From NCBI RefSeq assembly GCF_020034665.1, contig NZ_JAIQDI010000002.1:992001-1056000 (forward strand): a DNA stretch of 64,000 nt, read 5' to 3'. This DNA is from Niabella beijingensis (GTDB lineage Bacteria > Bacteroidota > Bacteroidia > Chitinophagales > Chitinophagaceae). A program made the translations under genes and the position numbers. Below the pieces are notes generated by a model. The model was given only the letters and a program-made list of their open reading frames with translations, ran no database searches and was not told where the DNA came from. Shown in pieces: positions 36,292-45,028 of the stretch (its first letter is position 1; each line of letters starts with the position of its first letter).

Positions 36292-36325
36292 CCCGGAAGC
36301 GGAATTGCCGTTTCCGGGTTTTTTA
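36292..36325 (+). terminator. Rho-independent terminator after the GH2 gene
   Basis: Stem CCCGGAAGCGG / CCGTTTCCGGG with one G-T pair, 5-base loop, then six Ts. It also lies at the 3' end of the convergent minus-strand lipoprotein gene. Confidence 0.8.
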
Positions 36326-36814
36326 TCTTTTTATGGTGAGCACATCCCCTTTATACTGGTTATCCACGATCAGCAGCAAAAAAGGACGGGTGCTGAAGCT
36401 TTGCTTTGCACCCTTTTTTTCTTCGTAGGAAAAAATGATCCGCCCGTTGTCTGCCTGCAGTACCGGATTTTCCAGTAGTACTGCACTGTCGGATACCGGG
36501 TTGATAACCGCAATTACATATTGTTTTGTAAAATCGACAGGCGTGGGGCTACCGTCTTTACCCATCACCGCAGCCTGGCCAAAAATGGCATCAAAGTCTT
36601 TCTGGCTGCTGATCCTGGCATTGCTCAGTGTGCCATCGGTATAATCATTTTTTACAAAATAATGGGATGCTACTGTAAACGGAACAGGTGTGCTTTCCTT
36701 TGCCGCCACAGTGGTTTGCGGGGCGGTTTCGGTTTTTGCAGGTGCGCTGCCGGTATTACAGGCCGCCAGCAGGATGATACCGTGCAGGGCAATGATCGGG
36801 AGGTTTTTTTTCAT
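36323..36814 (-). CDS. Lipoprotein with PrcB-like C-terminal domain
   Basis: 163 residues. Signal MKKNLPIIALHGIILLAAC, a Thr/Ala-rich linker to about residue 50, and a C-terminal domain of about 100 residues. The pattern ISSQKDFDAIFGQAAV ... FTKQYVIAVINP ... FSTRPFLLLIVDN resembles PrcB_C, the small domain of a Treponema protease-complex component, which is widespread in lipoproteins of unknown function. The domain call is moderately secure and the function unknown. Confidence 0.7.
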   Translation of the reverse strand: MKKNLPIIALHGIILLAACNTGSAPAKTETAPQTTVAAKESTPVPFTVASHYFVKNDYTDGTLSNARISSQKDFDAIFGQAAVMGKDGSPTPVDFTKQYVIAVINPVSDSAVLLENPVLQADNGRIIFSYEEKKGAKQSFSTRPFLLLIVDNQYKGDVLTIKR

Positions 36815-36862
36815 TTTTAGTTGTTTATAATATGTCTGCTGTTAAAGCTGGTGTCGGGAGTT

Positions 36863-37180
36863 TTATCTTGCCTGACCAATATCCAGACGGTCGAATTTAC
36901 CGGCAGCATCCTGATGGAATTTAAAGAAGACCCTGAAGCGGCCCCACCGACCCGCCTCAAAATTTCCATATACATCCCTGCCTTCGTTTTCCACTGTATC
37001 AATACTGAGAAATTTTTCATTGCCCAGTGCCCCGGAAAAAAAGGACCTGAAGTCTACTGCATTTCCATCATCCGTCATCACCGGATTGCCGGTGAAAAAG
37101 GAATACCAGGACGGATCTCCGGCCTGTAAAGCGGCAATGGCATTGCGTACATTTTCGTTGGTGATCTTGCTCAAATCCAT
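36863..37180 (-). CDS. Small SnoaL/NTF2-like protein
   Basis: 105 residues, no signal peptide. The fragment NAIAALQAGDPSWYSFFTGNPVMTDDGN... followed by FGRFRVFFKFH-like strands fits the NTF2-like alpha+beta cone (FFKFHQDAAGKFDRLDIGQA at the end). Such proteins are often small isomerases, hydrolases or stress-linked binding proteins. Assignment is from the overall pattern only. Confidence 0.55.
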   Translation of the reverse strand: MDLSKITNENVRNAIAALQAGDPSWYSFFTGNPVMTDDGNAVDFRSFFSGALGNEKFLSIDTVENEGRDVYGNFEAGRWGRFRVFFKFHQDAAGKFDRLDIGQAR

Positions 37181-37398
37181 AATTCAGTGTTTATAGCAGC
37201 CGGTTGTTAGGGGCGCGGCACTCCCGGCAGAAGCGATCTGCCATTTAAATTTACGGCAATTCTTTTAAAGACGCCCACAGCTTTCCCGGGGCAGCTATAG
37301 GTCCGGAAAACAGGAATTGATAATGTAATTGATTGATTAGGGTAATATAGTTTATATAATTGATAAGAATTAATGTTGGATAAAAAGAGCCGGTAGGC

Positions 37399-37406
37399 TA
37401 TTTTTG
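37399..37406 (+). promoter_or_regulatory. -7 promoter box for the AraC regulator
   Basis: TATTTTTG, exact TAnnTTTG match, with TTGG about 22 bases upstream as a weak -33. It implies a leader of about 155 bases before the regulator, which contains a short reading frame (37453-37572). The whole gap 37181-37568 holds nothing else I can name. Confidence 0.4.
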
Positions 37407-37452
37407 AAGAGAGCATGCGTATTTCAGGAGGAGCGCCCGGAGCCGGTAGAAA

Positions 37453-37572
37453 ATGAAGATGCTGATGTGCAGTGAAGGGTACGGAGTGCTGCCGGGTTAT
37501 GGATTGCGTTTGTTCAGAAGACGGTTTGCTTTTGTAGGTACTGATTTAAATAGAATTCCCGTTTACAGGTGA
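37453..37572 (+). CDS. Possible 39-codon upstream reading frame coupled to the AraC gene
   Basis: ATG 37453 opens a frame of 39 codons whose TGA (37570-37572) overlaps the GTG start of the AraC regulator (GTGA, two shared bases plus). The peptide begins MKMLMCSEGYGVLPGYG and is rich in Arg and aromatic residues. An overlap this exact is what translational coupling or leader-peptide control would use. Chance is a real alternative at this length. Confidence 0.3.
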   Translation: MKMLMCSEGYGVLPGYGLRLFRRRFAFVGTDLNRIPVYR

Positions 37573-38420
37573 AACCACAGTTTGTTGATATTATTTTTTC
37601 AAAGTCCGGAAAGATCCAGGTAAAGAAAACGGCCAAGTCAAAGTTTGACGCGCCCTTCCATTTTCATCATTTATGCGAACTGGTTTGGGTGGAGAAAGGA
37701 TTCGGAACGCGGATCATCGGGGATTCCGTATCCAATTTTAAAAAGAACGACCTGGTACTGATGGCACCCAATCTTCCGCATATCTGGAGAAGCGATGCGC
37801 GGAACGATTTTGTGAAATCCACGACCATTTATTTTGACCCGGGATTCCTGGCGCATCTTACCGACGAAGAAGGCACCCTTGACCGGTTCAGGCAACTGAT
37901 CGCCAGATCGGGAAGAGGGATTTTGTTTTACGGGGAAACCTGTAAAAAAGTGGTAAGGATATTATCGGGTATAGCGGAAACAGAAGGCATTCCCAGGATC
38001 ATCGGTTTCTTAAAGGTGATTGACCTGCTGATCACATCAGACGAGCTGAACCCGCTGGCGACAACACTTTACAATAACCGGTATGATGAAAAGGATGCGG
38101 GACGGATCTACAATGTATACCAGTACCTGCTCAAGAATTTTAAGCGGAACATCAGTCTCAAGGAAGTGGCAGATCTTTGTCATATGACCACCAATTCCTT
38201 TTGCCGTTTTTTCAAAAGCCGCACCAATAAGTCGTTCACACGATTTCTCAACGAGCTCCGGATCGGCTATGCCTGTGAGCTGCTGCACGATGAAAAGTAC
38301 GCCGTTTCCACGATCTGTTATGAATGTGGTTATAATACCACGGCCAATTTTCATAAGTTTTTCCGGCAGATCCAGCAGACGACACCGGCAGGGTACCGGA
38401 AAAAAATTCAACAGGGATAA
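37569..38420 (+). CDS. AraC family transcriptional regulator with cupin sensor domain
   Basis: 283 residues, GTG start. The N-terminal half is a cupin-type ligand-binding domain (FHFHHLCELVWVEKGFGTRIIG, LVLMAPNLPHIWR). The C-terminal 100 residues are the two helix-turn-helix motifs: ISLKEVADLCHMTTNSFCRFFK and VSTICYECGYNTTANFHKFFRQ. AraC proteins with this layout bind sugars or other small ligands. The gene lies 52 bases before the fucosidase gene in the same direction, so its likely target is fucosidase and neighbouring glycan genes. No -33/-7 box is visible between the two genes, so they may share a transcript. Confidence 0.9.
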   Translation: MKPQFVDIIFSKSGKIQVKKTAKSKFDAPFHFHHLCELVWVEKGFGTRIIGDSVSNFKKNDLVLMAPNLPHIWRSDARNDFVKSTTIYFDPGFLAHLTDEEGTLDRFRQLIARSGRGILFYGETCKKVVRILSGIAETEGIPRIIGFLKVIDLLITSDELNPLATTLYNNRYDEKDAGRIYNVYQYLLKNFKRNISLKEVADLCHMTTNSFCRFFKSRTNKSFTRFLNELRIGYACELLHDEKYAVSTICYECGYNTTANFHKFFRQIQQTTPAGYRKKIQQG

Positions 38421-38472
38421 AGACCCGGCTTCCGGCTGATTTCCCGGTTCTGTCATTTTAAAATTTGATTGC

Positions 38473-39927
38473 ATGAAAAAAATAAGTTTATTACTGCTGC
38501 TGATCATCATCAGCAATGTCCTGCCCGCGCAGCACTATGAGCCCAACTGGGCCTCATTGAATAAACGCGGGATTCCTGCCTGGTTCCAGCAGGATAAATT
38601 CGGGATCTTTATTCATTGGGGACTGTATGCCGTGCCTTCCTATGCACCGGTGATCCCCAACAGCGGTGAAAGTTATGCAGAGTGGTACTGGTACCGCCTG
38701 CCGGAGAAGAAAAAGGATTTTATTGCTTTTCATAATAAGAATTACGGTGCTGATTTTAAATACGAACAATTTGAACCGATGTTTAAAGCCGAGCTGTTTG
38801 ACCCGCAGCAGTGGGCTTCGGTTTTTAAGGCCTCCGGAGCGCGTTATGTGGTGCTTACTTCAAAGCATCATGAGGGGTATTGTTTATGGAACAGTCCTGA
38901 AGCCGATCGCGACTGGGGCCGGCCCTGGAACGCAGTTACAGGCGCTCCTAAGCGCGATCTGCTGGGCGACCTGACCAGTGCTGTGAAGGAAGCGGGTCTG
39001 AAAATGGGGTATTATTATTCTTTGTACGAATGGTTCAACCCGCTCTGGCAGAAAGACCGGAAACGGTATGTAACGGAGCACATGCTTCCGCAAATAAAGG
39101 ACCTGGTTAATAAGTATAAGCCCTCACTCATATTCGCAGACGGGGAGTGGGATATGCCGGATACGGCCTGGCACAGTCCGGAATTCCTGGCCTGGTTGTT
39201 TAACGAATCACCGGTGGCAAAGGATGTGGTGGTCAATGACCGCTGGGGCAGCAATACCCGCGAACACAATACCGGCGCTACTTATACCACATCGGAATAT
39301 GGCGGCGGAATGGATGCCAGCCGGGTATGGGAAGAGAGCCAGGGGATCGGTCACTCTTACGGGTACAACCGTAATGAAAAGCTGGCGGATTATAAAACGG
39401 ACCGGGAGCTGATCCTGATGCTTGTGGACATTGTGTCAAGAGGGGGGAACCTGTTGCTGGATATCGGGCCAACGGCAGATGGCCGTATTCCTGTGATCAT
39501 GCAGCAGCGGCTTACAGCGATCGGTGACTGGCTTAAAGTGAATGGGGATGCGATCTACGGCACCAAAGCCTTTCGTCAGCCTTATCAATGGAGCAGCAGC
39601 AACATCCCCAAGAAAAGTGACAAGAGTTATATGGCCGGATACAGTGTAGCGCAGCTGGTAAAACCAAAGACAGATGCGGCGCATATCGAGCTCTTTTTTA
39701 CACAGAAAGGAAAGGACCTGTTTTGTATCCTGCCGGATTACAGGAGCAAGGTGGTGATAAAAGGGCTGAACATGCCGGCAAACGGAAATGCAGTGCTGCT
39801 CGCCAATAATCAACCGGTTCCGGTAAAGAACACCGGAAAGGATTGTGTGATCGATCTGTCCGCATTCAGGCCGGGCGAATTACCCGGGGAGCTGCTGGTG
39901 CTGAAACTGCCGGGTGTAGTGAAATAA
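38473..39927 (+). CDS. Alpha-L-fucosidase, glycoside hydrolase family 29
   Basis: 484 residues with signal peptide (MKKISLLLLLIIISNVLPAQ). GH29 features are WFQQDKFGIFIHWGLYAVPSYAP, YVVLTSKHHEGYCLWNS, and LIFADGEWDMPD with the likely nucleophile Asp223. A small beta-sandwich domain follows after about residue 370. It removes alpha-linked fucose from host or plant glycans in the periplasm. It directly follows the AraC regulator. The acid/base residue is poorly conserved in GH29 and I cannot assign it. A 1-kb repeat-rich gap follows. Confidence 0.93.
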   Translation: MKKISLLLLLIIISNVLPAQHYEPNWASLNKRGIPAWFQQDKFGIFIHWGLYAVPSYAPVIPNSGESYAEWYWYRLPEKKKDFIAFHNKNYGADFKYEQFEPMFKAELFDPQQWASVFKASGARYVVLTSKHHEGYCLWNSPEADRDWGRPWNAVTGAPKRDLLGDLTSAVKEAGLKMGYYYSLYEWFNPLWQKDRKRYVTEHMLPQIKDLVNKYKPSLIFADGEWDMPDTAWHSPEFLAWLFNESPVAKDVVVNDRWGSNTREHNTGATYTTSEYGGGMDASRVWEESQGIGHSYGYNRNEKLADYKTDRELILMLVDIVSRGGNLLLDIGPTADGRIPVIMQQRLTAIGDWLKVNGDAIYGTKAFRQPYQWSSSNIPKKSDKSYMAGYSVAQLVKPKTDAAHIELFFTQKGKDLFCILPDYRSKVVIKGLNMPANGNAVLLANNQPVPVKNTGKDCVIDLSAFRPGELPGELLVLKLPGVVK

Positions 39928-39933
39928 GATGGA

Positions 39934-40223
39934 TGGCGAAATGCCACGAAGGCTCTAAGGCTCAAAGAACCACGAAGGGGGTGTATGAAATGTTTTTGTG
40001 TGGCTTAGTGCCCCGGTGGTGTACCTGCCGGGTAGTAACCATTAAAAAGTTAAGGCGCATTTAAGAGGCCGTCTGAAAATTCTTAATGGCTTAATGGTTT
40101 TAAAAATTCCTGCTTACTGTTGGAGCTTCTTATTGCTCAGTCCTGGTGGCGAAATGCCACGAAGGCTCTAAGGCTCAAAGAACCACAAAGGGGGTGTATG
40201 AAATGTTTTTGTGTGGCTTAGTG
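39934..40223. repeat. Nearly identical 77-bp repeat pair
   Basis: Copies at 39934-40010 and 40147-40223 differ at one base out of 77 (CACGAAGG versus CACAAAGG). Both carry GGCGAAATGCCACGAAGG, GGTGTATGAAATGTTTTTG and TGTGGCTTAGTG. Such high identity suggests a recent duplication or gene conversion. No protein-coding sign. Confidence 0.85.
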
Positions 40224-40298
40224 ACTTTGTGTCTTTGGACCCGGTAACACCAAGGCTCCGGAGATCAACATGAATCGTGGAGGAGATAGAGTATAGTG

Positions 40299-40751
40299 CT
40301 CACCGGTTACACGGATTGTCACAGATAAATGTATATATAACAACGTCAGTGTTGCTGTGCCGCGCGATCAGTGCGCCGGTTTATCTTTGTGAATCTTCGT
40401 GTTTTAGTGTCTTAGTGGCGAACAGGTGGTGGATGGATTGAGGATTGTTCTCACCGATTACACGGATTGTCGCAGATAAATGTATGTGCGGCAGCGCCAG
40501 TGTTGCTGTGCTGCGCGATCAGTGCGCCGGTTTATCCTTGTGATTCTTCGTGTTTTAGTGTCTTAGTGGCGAACAGGTGGTGGGTGGATTGAGGATTGTT
40601 CTCACCGATTACACGGATTGTCACAGATAAATGTATACGTGGCAGCGCCAGGTTTTTCTGTGCTGCGCGACCAGTACGCCGGTTTATCTTTGTGATTCTT
40701 CGTGTTTTAGTGTCTTAGTGGCGAACGGGTCACGGAGGGGATTGAAGAATT
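40299..40751. repeat. Three tandem 151-bp repeat units
   Basis: Units start at 40299, 40450 and 40601, a strict 151-base period; the third is diverged at its end. Each begins CTCACCGRTTACACGGATTG, then CAGATAAATGTAT, GCGCCGGTTTATC, and finishes with CTTCGTGTTTTAGTGTC and GGCGAAC. The order of unit parts is kept, with scattered substitutions in the middle. The gap 39928-40954 contains no gene, so it is a repeat cluster between the fucosidase and beta-helix genes. Confidence 0.9.
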
Positions 40752-40810
40752 GTAACATTGGGTGATCCGGGAATCGCCTGGCTGGAAATATTAAAAAAAC
40801 CCGATACGGA

Positions 40811-40929
40811 CTTTGGAAAAAGCTGGTATGGGTCTTTTTGATAACGAATTGCTTGTTGTAATACTGTAAAGTAATAAAGGTTCTGCGGGTATTTGATCAA
40901 ATATCTTAACCATTTTATAAACAAAATAA
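40811..40929. repeat. ~120-bp direct repeat, copy downstream of the beta-helix gene
   Basis: Pairs with 43439-43559 in the same orientation. Shared blocks in the same order are TGGAAAAAGC, CTGTAAAGTAATAAA, CAAATAT and TTTTATAAACAAAATAA. The two copies have nearly equal length (119 and 121 bases) and flank the beta-helix gene precisely. Confidence 0.7.
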
Positions 40930-40954
40930 CCGTTTATTGTGTACCGGGTACAAC

Positions 40955-43312
40955 TTACCGGGTTTTTAGCTCCATTGTGAGTGACTGCTGGTTCCGGATG
41001 ATGGATACCGGGAAATGGCCTTTCCAGTTATTGCTGTCCAGGATTTCCAGCAGTTGTCGTACATCTTTAACGGGCATACCGGCTGCGCTGCGGATCACAT
41101 CTTTTTCCAGGATGCCGGAACGGCCCAGCAGACTGGTGCGGTCAGCAGCAAGCACGATGACACCACTCTCATCCGGAAGACCATATGCCGACCGGTCGCC
41201 GATTCCTTCCACTGATTTGATCTTCCCTCCAAGGAATGTTACACTGCTTTCTTTGCTGTCGGGTGCTGCGGGGTTTGTTAAAACAGGAATCGCAGGTTGC
41301 AGTGCCAGCTTTCGAAGCGCAGGTTGTTGTACCCCGAATTCCATCGGGAAATTTTTGAACCCGATACGGAAAGCCGGAGAGCCCGTTGCCACCGTATAAT
41401 TGCCTTCCGACGTGTTTGTAAACATCGGCTGTCCGTAAATACTGTTCTTGTCTGTTCCGTTTTGCTGTGCCAGCCGTAATGCAGTACTGTCGGGGAACAG
41501 GTTCGAATCGATGGCATCGCCCCACCACCGGATCTGTATCGGGAAATATTTTTTCAGAATGATATTGTGTTTAAACGCATCCCCGCTGTTCTTAAACCAA
41601 ACATGCGGATGAAAAGAATTATTGACCAAGATATTGTTCTCCACGGTGCGGTAAAAACCTTCCCGGAGTTTGATACCCCCGTTCAGACAAACATTATTGT
41701 AAATATGATAATTAGAGGAACCATCGTCCAGGTCGATATCCCATCCATGATCACAGCGGAAGCGGTTGTTGCGGATGATGGTCGGCTGCTGTGCGTCCAG
41801 CAGGATCAGTTCCGGATGAAGCGCCACAAGACTGTCCATATACTTCCTGTTGGCTGCCCAGTAGCGATCGCGCCCCCAGGAATTAAAAGCACCATGATCA
41901 CCCGTTTCCAGTACCGTGTTGAACACATCATTGTATTCCAGTACATGACCGCCAAAGGCGCCGTCCCCGATGTTCAGGCCTGCGCGCGGGGTATTGTAGA
42001 TGCTGTTATGGCTTACGGTAATAGCGGCTGCCATTTCTATCTGAACACCGGTGGCCTGTTTTTCGATCTGGCCCAGGTCATGTAACAAATTATCCGTAAC
42101 CAGGCATTGGCGCGGATAGTTTTCTGATCGTGGTCCGGGTGTCTTATCGAGCTGTTCGTAGCCGACAAAATCTTCATAACGAAAGGAGGGGGATCGCAAT
42201 GCATCCGGATCGCCGATAAAGCTTACCGCGCTGGCGCCGATAGCGGCGATATGACAGCCGCTGATGGTATCGTTCTTATTATATCGGCTTACCATAATGG
42301 CGTTGCCGCCGATGCCCGTAAAATTGCAATTTGTTATTGAACAGGATTCCGTTCCTTCCAATAGCACGGCAGCACCCCGGTACAGGGTCCAGTCGCTGCG
42401 TACCAGGGGCTCGCGCGTATCCATAAAGCTGCGTTCATTATGAAGGAAATTCAGCCCCGCCAGCCGGATATTCCGCACCGGGCGGGAAGCGCTGCCTTTG
42501 AGCTCAATGCTGTTTTTTAAATGTGCTACTTCAATGCGGGCGGTTGCCAGGTGGATACCCCGGGGCGGATAATAATACAGCTGGTGCCCTGCGCGATCAA
42601 GAAACCATTCCCCGGGCGCATCCAGTTCCTCAAAAATATTTTCGACAAAACGGTATTGCCCGTGCATCGGTGCAGGACGGTTGTTCTGCCATCCGCCCTC
42701 GAGTTCCAGGCTATTGTCTGATCTTACTCCTGAAATCCGGTAGTGGAAACCGCCCCATTCATGGCCATGCAATGCATGTACATAACCACCAACGGGGTTT
42801 TTCCATTGCTTTATTTTTTGCGGACTGATGGCGTCGGCAGCAGTACCATGAAAAACCCTTGCCGTACTGTCATAGTTGGGATACCGGGCCAGTACCTGCA
42901 GCTGGTTATTTACATAGAGCCGCTCGAAAACAACTCCTGCAGGAACTGCTGCCCGGTAGATCCCGTTGCGGTAGGGTTCCCAGTGCAGTGCCAATTGCCG
43001 GCCGGCGCTGATGTTTACAGGCTCGTTATTATAGGCGGTAATGGTAAGTGAAGCCGCCTGAACCGCTTCTGAACGGAGCGTGATGGTGGAATCAAGATAA
43101 TAGGTGCCGCCGTTCAGGAAAACGGTTGCTGCTTTTTTCTGGTTTGCGGCCTGTGCTACTGCCTTGTGGAGGGTTTTAAAAGGTGCCTGCCTGGTACCGC
43201 TGTTATTGTCATTGCCGGCGGGAGATACAAAGAAATCGGTTTGAGCGCTTACTGTCCGGAATGACCCGGATAGCAGCAGGCAGAAAAAAAATATGGTTGT
43301 CGTTCTGTTCAT
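40955..43312 (-). CDS. Secreted right-handed beta-helix protein with C-terminal PDZ-like domain
   Basis: 785 residues; signal peptide MNRTTTIFFFCLLLSGSFRTVSAQ. The FFVSPAGNDNNSGTRQAPF start is typical of polysaccharide-acting right-handed beta-helix proteins. Beta-helix repeats (CSITNCNFTGIGGNAIMVS, CLVTDNLLHDLGQ, ISGCHIAAIGASAVSF) run to about residue 600. QVLARYPNYD and GDHGAFNSWGRDR recall the GH141/GH120 type, so a glycosidase (possibly fucosidase or xylosidase) is plausible but unproven. The last ~85 residues (GVIVLAADRTSLLGRSGILEKDVIRSAAG region) look like a PDZ domain. It lies between two direct repeats and next to GH29, so it probably acts on the same glycans. Confidence 0.75.
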   Translation of the reverse strand: MNRTTTIFFFCLLLSGSFRTVSAQTDFFVSPAGNDNNSGTRQAPFKTLHKAVAQAANQKKAATVFLNGGTYYLDSTITLRSEAVQAASLTITAYNNEPVNISAGRQLALHWEPYRNGIYRAAVPAGVVFERLYVNNQLQVLARYPNYDSTARVFHGTAADAISPQKIKQWKNPVGGYVHALHGHEWGGFHYRISGVRSDNSLELEGGWQNNRPAPMHGQYRFVENIFEELDAPGEWFLDRAGHQLYYYPPRGIHLATARIEVAHLKNSIELKGSASRPVRNIRLAGLNFLHNERSFMDTREPLVRSDWTLYRGAAVLLEGTESCSITNCNFTGIGGNAIMVSRYNKNDTISGCHIAAIGASAVSFIGDPDALRSPSFRYEDFVGYEQLDKTPGPRSENYPRQCLVTDNLLHDLGQIEKQATGVQIEMAAAITVSHNSIYNTPRAGLNIGDGAFGGHVLEYNDVFNTVLETGDHGAFNSWGRDRYWAANRKYMDSLVALHPELILLDAQQPTIIRNNRFRCDHGWDIDLDDGSSNYHIYNNVCLNGGIKLREGFYRTVENNILVNNSFHPHVWFKNSGDAFKHNIILKKYFPIQIRWWGDAIDSNLFPDSTALRLAQQNGTDKNSIYGQPMFTNTSEGNYTVATGSPAFRIGFKNFPMEFGVQQPALRKLALQPAIPVLTNPAAPDSKESSVTFLGGKIKSVEGIGDRSAYGLPDESGVIVLAADRTSLLGRSGILEKDVIRSAAGMPVKDVRQLLEILDSNNWKGHFPVSIIRNQQSLTMELKTR

Positions 43313-43438
43313 ATGTATAAATCGTTAGATGTATTTTTGATTCCCGTATCCGGCAGGATAAACCCCGGCAGTTGTGCTGCAGATGAAATGAGTGTATGGG
43401 TTTCATAAGCAGGGTTTTCCGGATATATAAAATACCAG

Positions 43439-43559
43439 CTCTGGAAAAAGCCGGTCCGATTGATCTTAACTAATGCGTACAGCGTATTAATACCTGTAAA
43501 GTAATAAAAAAGAGCAGCATGCCTGTTCAAATATTTTATCTTTTTTATAAACAAAATAA
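43439..43559. repeat. ~120-bp direct repeat, copy upstream of the beta-helix gene
   Basis: Second member of the pair with 40811-40929, in the 414-base gap between the beta-helix gene and the M24 peptidase gene. The rest of this gap has a -7-like TATCTTAG at 43617-43624 for the peptidase gene and no other gene. Confidence 0.7.
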
Positions 43560-43726
43560 GCTGCTGCAGGAATAGAGGTTTGCCTTATCCGGGGCCGGAG
43601 ACCCGGATAAAATCAGTATCTTAGCAATAGTGCGGCCGGTGGGCCTTCGCCGGTACTAACCTTTTTGAACAAATGCCGGTGCAGAATGCAGTTAAAAACA
43701 CTATCCGATAACGAAATTTATGTAAT

Positions 43727-45022
43727 ATGTATTTTACCCAACAGGATATTGAAAAACGAAGAGCGCGGCTGACATTGAAATGGGATGCAGTGCTTAATGA
43801 CGATGAAGCAGTTTTGATATACTCCGGTGATCCTGTACAGAAGCCCGGAGGTCTGGACCAGACCTATCCGTTCCTTCCGCATCCCGCTTACTACTGGCTT
43901 ACGGGCAGGAGACGGGAAGGCGAAGTATTATGTTACAATAAAAATACCGGATGGACCGGATTTCAAAAACAGCCGGCAAAAGAGGAGGCGGTTTGGGAAG
44001 GAGTGCGCAATGATCTGCTGGTGATCAGTCCGGGCCGTCCCTTACAGGAATTGGAAGGGTATCTTCAGACACAGCAATATTCAGCGATATACGAATTGGG
44101 ACAAACCGGAAGACCGTTGGCTCCCGGCAAAACCATCGAGCTCCGCACGCTGCTGGATCAGACAAAAAGGGTAAAGGATGCTGCAGAGATCGCATTGATA
44201 CGGCAGGTGGCAGCTATTGCAGAGCGGGGGTACGAGAAGCTGGAACAGGTATTGATGCCGGGTATCTGTGAAAAAGAATTGCAATTGTTATTTGAAACAG
44301 AGATTGTTCGCAACGGAGCGCATACCGTTCCCTATGAAACGATCGTGGGCGCCGGCTCAAACAGTGCCATCCTGCATGCGCTTCCTACACAGCGTACCAT
44401 TGGCGAAAACGAATTTGTACTGATCGACGCAGGTGCTGCTGTTTTTGATTACTGCGTGGATATCACCCGCACTTTCGGGTCATCACATAGCATGGACAGT
44501 CGCCATAAAATGTTATATGAGCTGGTGTTAAAAGTACAGCTGTCCTGCATCGGAATGACACTGCCGGGGGCACCCTGGCATGCGGTACATATGCATGCCG
44601 CTGAATCGTTCACCACGGGATTGCTGGAACTGGGCATCCTGAAAGGCGGAATGGAAGAGCTGCTGTCCTCCGAAGTGATCCGCCTGTTTTTCCCGCATGG
44701 AGTGGGTCACCTGGTGGGGTTGGGGGTAAGAGATACGGGCCAGGAAGAACGCAGGGATAACCGGTCTTATTACGGCAGCCGGTTGCGTGTAGACCTGGCG
44801 CTGGAGCCCGGTCATCTCATTACAGTTGAGCCCGGGCTTTATTTTATCCCGGCCCTGCTTAACGATGCGGAGCTTCGCAACCGTTACAAAAATAATATCA
44901 ACTGGCAGGAGCTGGAATACTGGATGGAAATCGGTGGGGTACGGATCGAAGATAATATCCTGCTTACTGACGGAGGAAATGAGAACCTTACCGGGGGCAT
45001 CAATAAACAGGAGACGATCTGA
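43727..45022 (+). CDS. pepP: M24 family Xaa-Pro aminopeptidase
   Basis: 431 residues with an N-terminal creatinase/aminopeptidase P domain (DQTYPFLPHPAYYWLTG) and a pita-bread catalytic domain. The five metal ligands are in place: Asp234 and Asp245 (LIDAGAAVFDYCVDITRTF), His324 (FFPHGVGHLVGL), Glu368 (TVEPGLYF) and Glu408 (GVRIEDN). It removes N-terminal residues preceding proline, using two Mn or related ions, in the cytoplasm. The symbol is by family; prolidase activity is a possible alternative. It overlaps nothing; the VTT gene is convergent 6 bases downstream. Confidence 0.92.
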   Translation: MYFTQQDIEKRRARLTLKWDAVLNDDEAVLIYSGDPVQKPGGLDQTYPFLPHPAYYWLTGRRREGEVLCYNKNTGWTGFQKQPAKEEAVWEGVRNDLLVISPGRPLQELEGYLQTQQYSAIYELGQTGRPLAPGKTIELRTLLDQTKRVKDAAEIALIRQVAAIAERGYEKLEQVLMPGICEKELQLLFETEIVRNGAHTVPYETIVGAGSNSAILHALPTQRTIGENEFVLIDAGAAVFDYCVDITRTFGSSHSMDSRHKMLYELVLKVQLSCIGMTLPGAPWHAVHMHAAESFTTGLLELGILKGGMEELLSSEVIRLFFPHGVGHLVGLGVRDTGQEERRDNRSYYGSRLRVDLALEPGHLITVEPGLYFIPALLNDAELRNRYKNNINWQELEYWMEIGGVRIEDNILLTDGGNENLTGGINKQETI

Positions 45023-45028
45023 GGCGGT

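Noticed and set aside
39928..40954. Possible CRISPR array in the repeat cluster after the fucosidase gene
   Set aside because: Units are 77 and 151 bases long with continuous similarity, no 25-40-base repeats with unique spacers, and no cas genes.
40955..43312. Idea that the beta-helix protein is a GH110 alpha-1,3-galactosidase completing a blood-group-B set
   Set aside because: Its N-terminus (FFVSPAGNDNNSGT) is the GH120/GH141 or general beta-helix type, not the GH110 pattern I know.
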